Source of the DNA: Branchiostoma floridae
Lineage: Eukaryota > Chordata > Leptocardii > Amphioxiformes > Branchiostomatidae
Length of the DNA stretch: 60,000 nucleotides
Direction: 5' to 3'
Assembly (NCBI RefSeq): GCF_000003815.2
Contig: NC_049987.1
Location: 11,990,778-12,050,777 of the forward strand
Positions within the stretch are counted from its first letter, which is position 1. Every line of letters begins with the position of its first letter. A program made the position numbers and the translations under genes. The notes under the pieces are model-generated. The model searched no databases, was not told the DNA's origin, and worked only from the letters and a program-made list of their open reading frames with translations. Of this stretch, positions 24,008-38,500 are shown piece by piece.

Positions 24008-27000
24008 GATTAAGGTTTCTTCTCACAGGCAACGTTGAATATATGCCTTGTCGCGTCTCGGAACTTGAACGCTGCGAACAGGCTTTGCTATCGAGACATT
24101 CCCTGCGCGCCTGATATGAAACTCCCGTATGAGGCCAGGGGTGTAGCGATCGGGCAAAGGGCGTAGGGCTGTACCACATGAGAAAGAGGAGGTTTTCGCT
24201 TGGCGGTGCATGTATTTGGTTTGCATTGAAGTTTCATGTCCACAACAGAACAACCAAGGCTATGCTACACTATAAGTACATATATCGTTTACAAAATAGT
24301 CAATAAAAAATAATAAGAGACATTTATTAAACATTCATGCCTCAAAGACATAACAAACGCGTAACAAATTTGCAGGAAAGTATAGACAGCAATAAACTTG
24401 AACAGATAAAAACATTTCATTTCGAAAACAGTTTCTCATTTACTGATACACTGTAATGTTACATCTCAGCAATGTGAACTAGTCTTGTAACAAGAACCGG
24501 TGTTCAACAATCATAAGAGATCATAAGAATGAGCGCCTCGTAACAAAATCAGAACATTGCGGCCCACCACCTATGGAAGTACAAAGTCCCAATGCATTTA
24601 TGAAAAGCCATAATATTCCAACACCTCTGACTAAGGTCTTTGATCTTTTGATTCTCTTATTCACGGAAGAAAAGGAGTCATGTTTAACATTACGTCAGTC
24701 AATGACAGATTCTCTGTAAACATACTGTTACACGCCTACGCAGTGTAAACAACACTTCGCCATTTCTCAATTACTCTAACACAATTACTTGCATTTTCGG
24801 CATTTTTCTACGTATTAAACTGGGCATAATACAGTCATCTCTGATATCCATATGCTGAATTCTACGTGAGATAGGTGTACACAGCAACATGTGTGTAAAC
24901 AAAGGCAGTATACATTATGTAAACAGGGCAAGAGACTGAAGACCAGTTAAGTTGTAGTCGTTTTATAGACGGGATTTTGTAAGGTAACAAATACTGCTGC
25001 TGTTGTTGTGGTTACAAATCCGGATTGTCTGAGTCCGTAGGCGTCTTTTGTGGTGGGAACACGAAAACTAACGAGGAAGTAAAAACAAATAGAAACACAT
25101 TGTGTCGGTGTGCATGAATTTCTAATGCGACATAGTAATTAATAATTCTACCTTAGAGAAAATGAGGAAAAAAACATGAATTTGAATGATAATGATAAGG
25201 CCAACTATTTTGCATATTTTCTGCTTCAATTACAACAATTGTTGAGTTATTTGCCCCAGCCTTTTTTTACAATCGTTACCTTTGAATTGGACTGTAAACG
25301 GTTTACACGTGTTGTTGTTTCCATCGTTTAATCAGACTTATAAAATTTGTATCTGTAGCAACCTGGAACAAAACGCGCCTCACATGGGGGATGTAATACC
25401 CTTGGATTAGCTACAAAAGCCAATAATGTCCTTAATACTGCAGCAAGGGCCACCAGGTAGGGTTTAATGAGGTTAGGACTCAGGAAACAAATCTCCTGTT
25501 TCATCTTTGCAGACAATAATCTATTATAGATATCATTTCTTAGAGAGGTATATCCGTATGATGGTGATAGAGCTTTGATCGACCACTACCTGTAGGATTT
25601 TCGTCTTGGTCTTCAAAGGAGAGTTGTTCCCGTATAGACTGAAGAGAGTACTTAGGGAAGATAAGAGATCCCGTTGTCTAGCCTGGGGCTACACTCATGT
25701 CAAGTCATGTCCGGATTTTAAACGTTCCAATCCGCACACACCTGAATCACAAAGGACGACGTTTTGTTGACATTTCCCGCGGATTTCCTCAGGACGCACC
25801 TGAGCTCAAGTCGAGCGTGCCCCCCTCCCCAGATTTCTGAACATGACCATATTCTATACACAATGTGTCCCTAAAAGGAAAAAAATGACATGGTCGCACT
25901 TAAGCCAACAGAAACAAAAAAGGCACATTTCATTCTAGCAGTTTTGGTCTTTTTTTGTTTTTGTTTATCATCTCGTTACTACTAATTATATATACGTTGT
26001 CACCAGCGCGAATCTCAGGACATACCTGAATTCAACCAAGATGTCCTGAGTGGAACAATAGCTCACCTGTGCGCGCACGTCCCATTATTTAGTACAAATA
26101 TTGCTCCATGCTCTTTTCCAAAGTTAGCCTTTTGTGCTGTCTGCTGTTTGTGTACCCTGGCTTCAAGGCCTGGCATTTTGTAACTGTCAAATCCTGCCAG
26201 CAGATATGCTAATGGCCGTAACTTAGATGGACGCAGGTTAAACATGTGTGTAACTTTATATCCAGTCTGAAGGCTTCACCTGTATGGCTGTAGACAGTAG
26301 GGGGCCGGTGGGACGTGTGGTATGTGGAAGGACTCTCTGTTTCGTGTGATGCCTGCTATCTTGTTGTAGATAAAAACCTCTTAATTATACGAGATTAGTT
26401 GATTCAAATCTTGACTGTGTCTATGACAAAGCAACGCGATAAAATGCGTCCGTTTCGCCTCTGTTTTTCCGGTATTAAACTTTGTAGTGTGATAGGCATC
26501 TACCTGGACGGTGTGTTCAAAGGACCCCGTCCCCGGGACCAAACATGGCTGTCTGACCCCACTAGAGTCACTCGGATATTTACACAAAACTACCAACTCT
26601 CCTGTCCTTCTGGATTCCTCCAAGTCTGGCGTGTTTCAGATGACACGGGAACTAGCTTCCTGGCTACCTGTTTGGTACACACACTCCATTGAACATATGC
26701 CGGGATTAGGGCCAATTGTACAGGGCTGAATTCATCGTGTTTGGGATACAAAGAGTTCTGAGAATGGGATCGTTCAGTCGCTGGGATGTTTATTGACTTA
26801 AAGTGTTTTCACTTTATAGAATTTGGCCTACTTGTAAGCCCCTGTAGAGTTCACGCCCTTTCTTTAGCGAGGTTTTCTAGTAGAAAATTGCAGGTAAAAA
26901 GAACATGGATAAAGATAGGGAGGGATTATGTTAAGTGTACCCGCAGGCATGTGGGTTTTGTTAGCGCTAATCGACACGATCTTCCCCCAATTGTGCCCTT

Positions 27001-30000
27001 TTCCGCATGATTTGTTCCTGACTTTTCCACCCAACTGCCCATTCCACACAGGTAACATAGCTTATTTGCATACCAGCGCGCGCCAAGTCTTCTTGGTTAT
27101 CACCTGGTGACGTCATGTTGTTCTGCATCACTCCGTCGTCTGCACCAATCAGGGCCCGGCATTTTGTCCTCGGCGTTCTTTGTCCAATGACTAACAATCA
27201 GCGCCGTGGGAGCAGTAGGACCATATTTGGAGAGTCGTTTAGGTAAAGTGTTGACTTGTGTAGGAGTCTGGCGTGCGTGGCCGATTTTGGGGGTCAGAAA
27301 ATCGGCAGAAATAGCGACGTGACGCAATCCGTAGGAATCATGGTTTGAAGGTGGAAACTGTGGACACAAGCAGGTGTATGATCTGACGTTGTGAGTTATT
27401 CTGGAGTATCCTGTGTTGTGTGTACCACGGCCGGCTCGTGTGTGCGGATTTCCTCCAGGATTTGGTACTGTTCAAACCGCACGGTTACTTCTGAGGACTG
27501 CTACTAGCTCAGTGCGCTGAGAGGACGTCTCACTAACCTGTCTGCCACTAAGCCTACTGTACTTGTTTTCTGCGTGAACACATTGGATATATTTTCACCA
27601 GGAATCAACCATTCACCCGAACGAACCAGCTTGCAAGGTACCAATCTCTCTCTACCACTTAGCTATTTCCATAGCGATAGCAGTCAAGTGTTTCGCGGCG
27701 GCGGCCAGGAATTTTGCCCTGTAAGCCGTGCCCGTTTCACGCCAGGGTGCGCGTTCTAATCCCACCCGCACCACCAGCGTTTTCAGTTGTGTGTTGTGGA
27801 AAGGACCGCGTGGGGCCAGCGTAGATTCGTCTGAAATTTTAGCCGCCCTGGACACCTAAAACCTGTCGCCTTGTCTAGTTACTGTGTAACGTAGTCTGCG
27901 TGCCCCCTCAGATGTGACCGTTACCTGTGCACATGCGCACTGGCACGTTTACCTGTGGGACACGCCACAGGTGTAAGTGGAACCTAGTACGAGTCTCTTT
28001 CAAATTCCGTTTAAATAACCGCTCAGGACGCAGTGTACTCAATTTTCCTGCAATACTACCAACTAGAGACCCCAGCGGCTGGTTAGAAACAGGTATGTGG
28101 TCCATTAACCTCGGATTGGGTCAATTTTGCGTATTTTGTGGACCGAAATAACTTCATTTGGTGCCAGGGCTTGTCGTCTGTAAATTTAAATTGGTCGGTT
28201 TAAAAGGCCATGTTGTTCCGTTATCAGATCGCTTTGAGGGATTTACTCACACAAGATTGGACGCCGAAATGTGGCGGGTCGGTTCTCTGTCGGCTTTATC
28301 CACTACATTACTATATAAGTCGGCGGTAGACTTATTAGACGTAGTGACTTCATTTTCTGTGTGTTTTTCCGTCGCCAAGAATTCGTTAGCTCGGGGCGAG
28401 ACTTCCGCTTGTTGTTCCAGAGGGGAGGGTTGTTTTAACTTGCACGGTTGGCTGTTGGTGCAAAGCTGTCGGCTTGGCCGTGTGTTTATCCCGACGTGCC
28501 GCCCTGTACAGGTGAACAAACACGTCAGCTGGTCCGGGCAGGTAGAGAACATTGTAGGATCAAACTTGTAGTCAGCCATCTTGTTGAGATCGTGTTATAA
28601 CTCGAGTTGAAATTTCCGGACACAATTTTTCCAATTTCGAAATCGTTAAAAAGCGGTGTGAATTTTCCCACAAGTCTGTTGAAAACTAACTACGTGCAGT
28701 TTATTTCCTTCTCTTCTTGTCTCTGTAGTGAACTGAAAAATGTATTTTTCTTGCTTTCAGTTTGTTGGGATACTAGGTAAAAATTATGAAAAGGTAGTGT
28801 GTATTTCCTTGGAGTGAATAACCTTTGTCTTGTCGCTAAAGGTGTGAATAATTCTGTCATAATCCCGCGGAACCAAAATCAGATGTTCCCAGCTCTCCCC
28901 TTTCCACATTTGTTGTGTTTGGAGTTCAGCATTTCGTTCCAGTTTGTCTGTGCAGAGGAAGGTTTGAAAATTCAGAGATCCCCCGTGTCGGTGGTAGGAA
29001 ATCCCCCGGCAAGTTGTGAAGTCTCCCACGGGCGGTGCGGAGTCTGGAGTAACTGTCCGTGTCTAATTGCCGATTGTTTTATGGTCCCCCGCTGTCCGTG
29101 TTGATTAGTCTAATCATCCTCCGCGCCACGACAAACAACGGGAAGAAAATCACCATTGTCTACCGCTGTATCAAAGAGACTATTAACTTTGAGACAAACA
29201 AAAACAGGTCAAAATTGGTGTTTGCCATTAATTTCTTACGCTAAATCTGCCAAGTACTGTGTGCCGTAATATATCGTCAAAATTTGATATATCCGTCTTT
29301 AGCAGGCTCCATATTTCTTACGAATCTTTGACTTCCCAAGGAGATGTAAAAGCTTGGACTTCCGAATAGACTTATCTAGTGAATTTTGTTGGCCTGATAA
29401 GCGTATCTTGCTTCGTAACTCAAGTCACTGACACAGCTACAGGCCTGACTTTGTTTTCTGTGAAAGTTCAGCGTTTCTGTCGCGCTCTAAAACGTCCACT
29501 TATCCATAGCGTGGTGCGGCTGCTTTGAAAAGTTGCGTCTGTAGCAAACCTCCACAATTAACACTTGGCTGTGAAACCAGCATGTGTGTAAAGTGCAAAT
29601 ACTCGTCAGCTTTGTTCTCTTTGTCTCCCGCTGTAAAGTATCCTCACGGACCCCTTCCCAAAACAGTCGAAAGTTCTAAATGCACGCTTCAAGTCTGGAT
29701 CGACTTTCGTTGTGCGCGGGAAAAAAACAGACGACATTTCTTGTGTGAACCCATGCTTATCCGAGACATATAAAAATGGAGAAAGCCAGAAGACACTGTC
29801 ACATCTATCATTTTCTCTGTGTGACGTTACGACTTTTGACAGCCGTAGAATATGCTAATACAGGTCCCCCGTTGTGATGGACACGATGTTCCAAATTCCG
29901 GAGGTAGACAATTGCACACAATAGCCTGTCAATATTTGTGCGAGGAAATGAAAAGGAAGAGTGCACGGCACAGACACACAGACAACGGGCAACAAAATAA

Positions 30001-32287
30001 AGATGTCCTATGTACACAGGCCTTTTGTGAAGCTGAAAGTGCCGCAAAACACTTTTGTCGTGAGTCGGATACATTGTCCGTTTCGCCATGATGAGTCAGC
30101 TAGCCAGATACCAAACAAAGGTGTTACTGAAGTAGCTAAGAAGGAAGTGGCAATTCCTTGGTTTTCCTTTCAGAAAAGCGATGACCAGTCCATATTAGGG
30201 CTAAGCTAACAAGGACGAAGAGTATAGGGGAAGCGGGTTTATGCTTCGGTTTGAACAAGGAGGTTTTTAGAAACGACGCGACGCTAAAACAACAATCACC
30301 TGAATAACGGCATCGTATTTCAACACCGGCGGGGTCACGCGACCGCCATCTTGGAATTGTCATTGTGGTGCCACTGTAAGGTGTGACCTTCGTCACTACT
30401 TTGGTGGTCTAACAAGCTTTTGCACTTTCCGATCGTTCAAAACAACTACATTTTTGTCGCCGCTGTGTCTTCGGTCTGTAGGTGGGTTTTAAAACGTTCT
30501 GTTTTACTGGTGATGGTTGGTTATCAGCACCTGTTGCAGCACAAGTGGGTCCCAGAACTGGACTTTGTTGATTTTGTTCGATCGATCAGTAATGTTTTCT
30601 TTTCCCACCTCCGCCATTTTACCTCCAGCAAGGACATTTCTCATTTATACTCTTTGGCGCTAGAAAGATCACATGTTGGTACACTGAATGATAAATATTT
30701 TGTTATGTCGCTAGGCGAAGAGCTTTCATTGCGATATGTTACATGTAGTTTTCTAATCAGGGTGTTTTCTTAATTTTCTTCTTTCATATCTGAAATACCC
30801 GTACTTGATGATCGTTTTAAGCCCCGACTAGGGTTTGTGGCCCGACTTAAATCTTACATGATGATTGCCTACATGATTTGTTTCGTCCATGTTCTCGTTG
30901 ACACTGTTACGGGGACAAGACTGGCAGGTATGCCCTTGATCCGTCGGTTTCCGTCATGTTGACTTTCCCAACGAGCCTGTCATGTGTGCGATATATCCTT
31001 CAGCCGAGATGCTATGAGAGGTGCTACATAGTGCGGATGGTGCGGATACACATCGTAGAGTGGTACAGGTCCTGTAGCTTCCCTGAAAGTATGTAGCTAG
31101 GAAAAGTCAAGTAAAGAATATGCGTCCATGTTTTACAGTCATGAAAGAAGAAGAACATTGAAATGAACAGCTACTAGTACTAGTCTACAGGTACCCTGAC
31201 TGCGCATTACTTCTTAGCATTCCTGTTCTCTTGCTACTACATTTGTACTAGCGCTCGTTGAAAAATATATTATATAAGAAGATGGGACATGGTACCAACT
31301 GCTCCGACCAGAGCTAATATGGACAGGGTTATAGTAGATAAATCTAGTTCAGTCATGTAGATAAATGAGAACAGGTGATGAGGAAACGTCCTGACTCTCT
31401 TGGAACATAGACCTTTAAAATAATAATAGGTAGAAGCTAGTTTGTCTTGACTCGGTAGTACACATGTGAGTTACGTGTTAAGAAAGCCGGTAAATTTTAT
31501 TCGTCTGGCTTTTGTTATGATTTTTCCGGGTCGGTGGGATATAATGACATCACACGGGGCCAGGCTCAGGAATGGACGCAAATGGGATTGGCAAACAGGG
31601 CGGAAGGCGTTACGTTTCCTCCGCGTTCTTCAAGTTTACTTGGGTGTGAAGGCCAACACGTCTTGGCCTTGGATTATGTTGTGGTGTAACTGTACTGCTA
31701 AATTTTTGGGGTCGAAGAATTGGCGAGACCTTATGCTGGCTCCGCTCCACATGCTTTCCAACCCAGGCCCGCGGGTACTGAAGTCTGATCAGAAGTTCAT
31801 GCGTTAGCGCCAGCGATTTCTAGATAGTGTTAAACCTTCTTATGTAAAGGTAACGGAAGCTAGCGCTGCTATCTCTAATTCGTGTTTGTATCGTTTTGTA
31901 GTTTGTCAAATTCTATTGGACTGAAAATTGCTGGAGTTTGGTTTATTCAACTTCAAGCAAGGCTCATTGATCCAAGGGAGGACGTATGCACTAAAATATA
32001 TAGACATTGTACGGTACGTAGCGACTATATGAGAGCTAGTGAGAGCACATTAGATTTACAGTAACCAGGATGACACACAGCCCGTTCACCAGCACTAGTG
32101 CTGCCGGATGTAAATAATGCACGGCCGTTTCCATTTATTTTGAGGGTTTGGCACACACGGCAGCAACTGGACACCATGTGGTGCTCAGTAATTTGACCTC
32201 TGGCCCTCCTCCCGACCCTGACAACGCTCGAGCTTCTCACAAACCCGTGTAACATTTTTCTCTTCTCCGTCTTCTTCCTCCTCACAG
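24008..32287. other. 8.3-kb region without recognised coding exons
   Basis: 24008-27000 is AT-rich with nothing recognisable. About 27050-28600 is noticeably richer in G+C and CpG and contains candidate donors such as AACAG/GTATGT (28090-28096), so it could hold untranslated first exons of the cadherin-like gene. GCCATCTTG words near 28575 and 30350 resemble YY1 sites often found at TATA-less promoters. The longest frame (28158-28571, 137 codons) overlaps an equally open antisense frame and matches nothing I know. Confidence 0.4.
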
Positions 32288-32452
32288 GATCCAACCTCAA
32301 GAACTGAGGACAAGAACTTGGAAAGAAACTCCTCAAGGAGACGCCGGGAAAGGATTATCGGACAGTGTACGGCTGGCTGTGGGCCAGGCCACGAACGTTT
32401 AGGAACATTTGGAAAATCGTACCACAGGGATACAGCAAGCAGAGGCGTCACC
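32288..32452 (+). other. likely 5' untranslated part of the cadherin-like gene
   Basis: A pyrimidine tract and CTCACAG at 32281-32287 look like a 3' splice site, so the exon holding the start codon probably begins at 32288 and an untranslated exon lies upstream. The reading frame stays open upstream of the chosen ATG, but no earlier in-frame ATG occurs, which supports 32453 as the start. Confidence 0.5.
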
Positions 32453-32510
32453 ATGTGCAGCTATAGCGGATCTACAACGCCTTCGTACAGGCTAATGCTC
32501 TTACTACTAG
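32453..32510 (+). CDS. cadherin-like gene exon 1: signal peptide
   Basis: Nineteen codons plus one base, ending CTAG/GTAAGC. Spliced to 36940 it gives a polar start, then MLLLLVFLVASLHQTTG, a typical signal peptide whose hydrophobic core straddles the 4.4-kb intron 1. The in-frame methionine 15 could also serve as start and gives a more compact signal. I chose the upstream ATG (32453) because it is the first. Confidence 0.8.
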
Positions 32511-35500
32511 GTAAGCACAAACTCCTTCTAAACATTGTTGTTGTTATGGTTCATGTTACATGTACGAAGCCATTTTATTCGGTTCACTAGGAGGTAGAAT
32601 GAAAACAAAACACCGGGAGTAAACTAGTGCTCGTCAAATTTGGGTCTTTGCCAGGGTTGGTGCTGATCGTTCCAGCTTTAACCCCTGTCCCGCTGGCCAT
32701 TTTTTGGCCAATTTAACCTCCCAGAGCTTATGGCTTCATCAGATAAGTAAAACTTGACCTGTTCTGTGCTGCCGCTGCAGATTTACTCTGCAGTGGTATG
32801 CAACTTTTACATGAGAAATACCCCAAACTCATAACAGTACAACTCAACGTGACAAGGGTTAAATATGTCCATCCCGCATATAAACGGGCTCAGCAGGATA
32901 AGGTTAATTTTACACATCTACTCTAATGTCTAATACAGGTGTATTATCTAGTATTTATGATTATAAACAATGTTTTATCTTGATTTGCGGGTTATGGCCT
33001 GAGTGCTAACTATTCGCCTCAGCAATCCCAAATGTAACGATTTCCCCAGTCTGCCCAGCTGGGCTCCATGTTGGCCCTGTAAACACTGTGCAGAAAACTC
33101 AGCGTCATGTTGCCGGGTTTCTTTGCTGAGAAAACTCGGGCCTTACGCACTTCTCCGGTGCTTGTCAACGTTAGAGCACGAGCCAGTTGACACACGGTCT
33201 CGCTACCATATGTACTCCTCAAAACAAGTTCCGGAGTCAGCTATACCCGTCAATATACTGTACATACGAGCTCGTGTACATCATGTTTGCGTTATAGGAT
33301 ACCCGTTCTTCTGACGACTTGTGTAGCAGCATGTGGAAACTCAAATCCATGAAATATTTAGTGTTTTCACAATCCTAACAATATCTGCTCCTCTTAGGTG
33401 TAACTTTCTTGTAGTTATAATGAAAAAAAAGTTGTATATTAAGTTTTAACCTATAAACTTAACTCATAATAGAAAATATACAAGCTACGTAACCCTCTGG
33501 CCTATAAGACATACGGGACTGAGTTAAAACCCAGAAGTCACGACTGAGAGTAAAACTAGTTGTGTACAGTGAGGGAGGGCCCAGTCTGGGCTGTCAGGTT
33601 ATCTCAAGTCAAAACACGGGAGGAATTTGTTTCACGGATAACGGTTACTCTCCTGTCAATTCTAATGGGAACTGTCACCGGTAAATTCAATTAGGTTTCG
33701 GAAGCGTTCAATCAAGTTAATAGTCTAGCAGAACTCATTTCTGACACGGCGATACTCGGACTAGATTATAAATCATAGAAGAGTAAGAGTAGAGTGGATT
33801 AGAGTTTTTTTTTTTTTTCTAAATCATGTTCGTAGGGCCTGATGTTACCATCATGGTGACGAAGAGCGGCCCATAGCGATAACTGTAGCAGCATCTCTTC
33901 TCCCTAAGTCAGAAACATCAAGCTTAAGAAAGCTTGACTTCACTGACTCAATAGGCGAAGCAGGGGTTACGAGGCTGCTCGGGAAATTCCCTACCCCGTT
34001 TTGGCCGGAATGGTTTGATCCGCCACATCGCACCATCGCACATGTGACGGGTTCTTTTACGTGCCCGGGGTGTGGCTCTCCCCAAACACGGGACCTCCAT
34101 TTAACGTCCTATCCGAGGGACGACTCATTTTCACTTGAGTAAAGTGAGGAAAGTCGTGTAAAGTGCCTTTCCCAAGGGCACAAGACCGGCAACACCACAG
34201 GCGGATTCGAACCGGCGACCTCTCGGTCACGGGCCGAATACACTACCACTTGTGCTACACGGACCCACAGTTCTGGGTAGAAATTCGAATAGGGTGGAGT
34301 AGAGCCGGACTGCACTGAGACATTACTGACCATTACTGTAGATCTACTATACGAGAATATGTCCGGAATTTTAGAACAGAGAATTGGAAAATGAGACATC
34401 TCTGGAAGGCATGAATGGTATGTTTATTATTCAATGACAATGTCGTCTGACATCATGGAACTAGCACTGTCCTAATTAATCTCCGAATTAATTTTAAAAA
34501 AATTGAAACGTTCTGTGAATAGCATGTGCTACTACAGTTCGGCTGAAAAGCACTTTTACAGTGAGTTGGAGAAACCTGGTGAACTCGATCCACGAGTATA
34601 ATCCTACGAACTTGTATAAATAAATGTAACTTAATTCCAATATTCTTTATTTATTTGATCAGTTGGTTTCTGAATTCATGTCTGAAAACAACTGACACCA
34701 TCCCTACCACTGAAACCCTGATGTACATATTTCCTTCATTATAAACCTGTATAACGAGGTTCTCACATTGCAAGCATGCCCCAGTTTGGGGGGCTGCATA
34801 CCAGCGGCACTGGCGTTACATTACCGTGGGAGGGGGGCACGTGATATCATGTTCTCTGCACCTGACTCACGGCTTACAAATGCTGGAACAATGGCCCCGG
34901 AAATGCTACGCCCGTGGTCAGATGGAAAGCCGGACAAAGGCGAACAAAACAAGTCGATCGTTCAGAATACCGCACACTAATCGGCCTACGCAGATGTGGT
35001 AGCGATAACGGGATTTGGTAAGCACCTGGTTGACCAAAGTCCGACACAACAGTGAAAGATATGAATACATTTTAACATCTACTAGTATTCAAAACACAAG
35101 GAAAATGGCTATTATTCATTTGATTGTTGCTTGCTACATTTATCAACAAGCCGTCAGTGTCCAATGGAGTTTGTAAATATTTTACTACAGTGTGAGTCAC
35201 GTATAATGTAAATATGAAAACTGTAAAAAATATGGCGACAGGTAGAAAGTTCCCGGATCAAAGATGGCGCCCGCTAAGACTTACGTGCAAACATAAGTAC
35301 ACTTGAAATAACAGCACGTCCGCGTGTAAGGCGAAGCCAGTCGTCAGTGGATGACTATTTCCTGCCGTCCACGGTGTATTTTGTACCTAATGTATTCATC
35401 GTAACCTTACGCGGGCGGAGTTATAAGTTCTGAGTGGAAAGTAAATAACACGAGAACAAAAGCCGACTAGGAAAGCGAATTCCCGGCCCATTACAGGGGA

Positions 35501-38500
35501 GGTCAAGTTTCAAACCACCGAGCCGTGGAGAAGGCGAGCAGTAGGCAAACTCTGCCAGTCATCGGGGGAAATTGCCCTAATATTAATCACAAAAACAAAG
35601 ACTTGTGTAAAAATATCTTTGTTTGCAAGATGAAATTGTAAGTTTTGATGTCACTTGCTGGAAATCCATTTCTCTCTGTTGGAGTTTTTCCTCTGGTTTC
35701 CTTTGTTGTCACGGTCCAGTGTTTCAGTCTAGACTTGGCCTTACCTGGTGTAGACTGTTGAAGGATAGCATCAACCAGACTAACTCCTTGGTTATCAAAT
35801 CATCACAGACAACGCCCTACTATATTTTCCAAAACCTAAGAAGTCTTGTTGGTGAAGTTTGCATGCCTCTAAGCTCTGTTAACAGGGGAGTCAGAAAATT
35901 TGTCTCCACCAGCTGTCCTGGTGTCCTACTTCAGACAGAACCGACACATTGTATTCATCTTTTTCTATTATCTTCCAAGAAACTTCTTAGCAATAGTATG
36001 CCTACATCCCTCATGCCAAATTCCATAGAGTTACTATATTGTTACTGGCAGTGGCACACTGTCACTGCGAAAAGGAGGAATTTCAGTGTGTGCAGGTGGG
36101 ATGGGCTCACACATTAGCTGTCCTCCTGGCAGAACTATAACCTTTTAATCGAATAATGTACATTTTAACCTGCTTTATTTCATTCCCTCTCACGATTTTT
36201 TTCCTTCAAAATGACATATCAAGTACCATGTACTGCAAATAAGCAGTTCTGTTAGAATATCAATAGTGTGGCGTCCATACTTCGGTGGCACCGCCACGTA
36301 CATATATCAAGAGTAACTACACCCTGACCTGGCAACACAAATGGTAAACAAACCCGAACAGGCCGTACAATAGCACCATTCAAACATGTCAGCCTCTCCA
36401 AGGGAACTTCAGGTGCTTTTTGTCCCTCTCCCGCGCTCTGGTGAATGGTCTCGTTAGCACATCGGGAACAAGTAGGCACACACGGCCATTTATTCTGACG
36501 TGTTTTAGACATTTAAACTCCGCGTTTTGTCAAAAGTCAAAAAGGAACGTAGCTGACGGTGATGATGATGAAAATGTGTTGGACTAAGGCGTGTATGTGT
36601 TAAACTAGTAGATGTCTCAAACGCAGTAGTAGCATTATAGCCAGATATGGTTGTATATGTGTGAAAAGAATGCCACATTTCCTCGCTCACTATACTCAAA
36701 ACGAAATACCGCTGTTATTCATGGTGTTCGTCGTAGATAGATAAATGAATGGGAAAAATTTCTGCGTGCAAACCTAGCGGACAGCATTTGTACTGCACCC
36801 TCACGTGTAGGTATGGATTTCATAGTTTGTCCCCACATGTTCACAACGTCAATAACATGAAATTCTTGGGTGGTTTTCTATAATTGTTATATAGTATCAT
36901 TATTAAATGAAAATTAAAAGTGTTTTTTTTTTCTTTCAGTGTTCTTGGTAGCATCATTGCACCAAACAACAGGCGAGAAGTTCATAGACAAGAATGGTTA
37001 TTTGAAGTGGAACCTCGGGAGCAACGTTCTAGTGGGCGCCGAGACCAGATTGGAGTTCACCTTTCGCTACTGCAACAACAAAGGCGTGCTGATTTACCAA
37101 CAAGGGGAGGGGAGGAACTTCTTCGCGTTGGGAGTCAACGATCAGAGACTGTACATCGAGGCATCCATAGATGGGTTAGCCGTGGAGGTAAGCTTCAAAC
37201 TGACACCTTTACATACTTCCGTGAACAGATTTATCAAAGAGGTTAATCAGGGTTCTCTCTACACAAACACTAACAATTACCTACCAACGATCCTTCTGCA
37301 ACCTTAATGGTGATACAGCAGCGCCACCTATCAGTAAGGAGTAGAAGCACATTTGTAACTGACTAATGTTGCCTTGGCTTTCATCAATCTCTTGCAAAGT
37401 TAGCCTTACTTGTTGGTAAAGATGTTACGTTTTCTCCTCCTCTCCGTGTAGATGTACGTCGGTGAGGATGTTCTCAGGAATCAGACCCACGATGTCACCA
37501 TCACAAACCTGAGGACCCTGAACGCCAACACCGGAGTCATCATCGACGGGATCGCCTACACGCCAGAGGTGCTGACGGACGTGGTCGTGGACTTGGACTT
37601 CAGCCGCAGCATCCTCGTCGGAGAAACCCAGATTGGTGGATACGAATCAATTGATCAACTGAGGGTAAAACTCTATTTTCAATTACATGTACACATGTTA
37701 CGTGAGGGGAAAGAAGAAAGAAGCGTAATGGGTTTCACTCGAAACGTTCGGAAATGATAATCTTCATATTTTATACAGTTGTAGAGATTGAATTGTCTTG
37801 ATATATCTGGACGTCTAAGCTTTGTAGGCGTGACTTCCTTTTTTGTTTTGCCAAAACAACCAGCACAATTGAGTCTTCCTAGTATGTGTACTAGTATCAT
37901 AGTCTCATGAAAAGCTAAGATTGATTAGTCAGTGAATCATCCCGACAATCAGGCATAGAGATAATTCTCGATTTTCTCCGCCCCTCCCCAGCTCAACACC
38001 CAGCGTTTGAAAGCCTACCCCATCGTCTGCATCGACTTCATGCGTGCGGGGCAAACCGACATCGATCTGAACAACCCCTCTAGTCAGCTGGGCGTGACGG
38101 ACAAGTGTGTCGTCTGTCTGCCGCCGTCCCTCGTCACTCTGACGAAGACGACGTCATACCTAGAGATGAAGGTGGACAACAACCCCCGGTCCAACACTAT
38201 CATCAGCATCAACTTCAGAACTAAGTATGTTTATAGGACAAGGTCTTCGATTCCGTCCCATATTGCCATCAGATAAACAATTCTGTCGTTAGGAAGTTTT
38301 ATGGTACAGTTTTTGGTTGAAGAAAAGATACGCGACTTATATCGTCAGTCAAGTACTAAAAGTAAAGAAGTCTCACAGTTCATAACGTTTTTTCTTACAG
38401 GGCTACAGACGGTCTCCTGTTCTATTTCGGAGGGCCGGCGTACCTGGCTCTGTACTTGGAGGGTGGGGCGCTCGTGCTGCGGCTGAACACAAGGGTAAGG

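Noticed and set aside
28158-28571. 137-codon frame with an equally open antisense frame
   Set aside because: Long open frames on both strands are expected in GC-rich DNA; no motif and no splice context.
34195-34266. tRNA-like sequence on the minus strand
   Set aside because: It is the head of a SINE, with a body and A tail; the same type of head recurs at 49702 and 58784. Not a working tRNA gene.
35623-36117. 164-codon frame in intron 1 of the cadherin-like gene
   Set aside because: No family resemblance, starts at TTG rather than ATG, and lies inside an intron without flanking splice sites.
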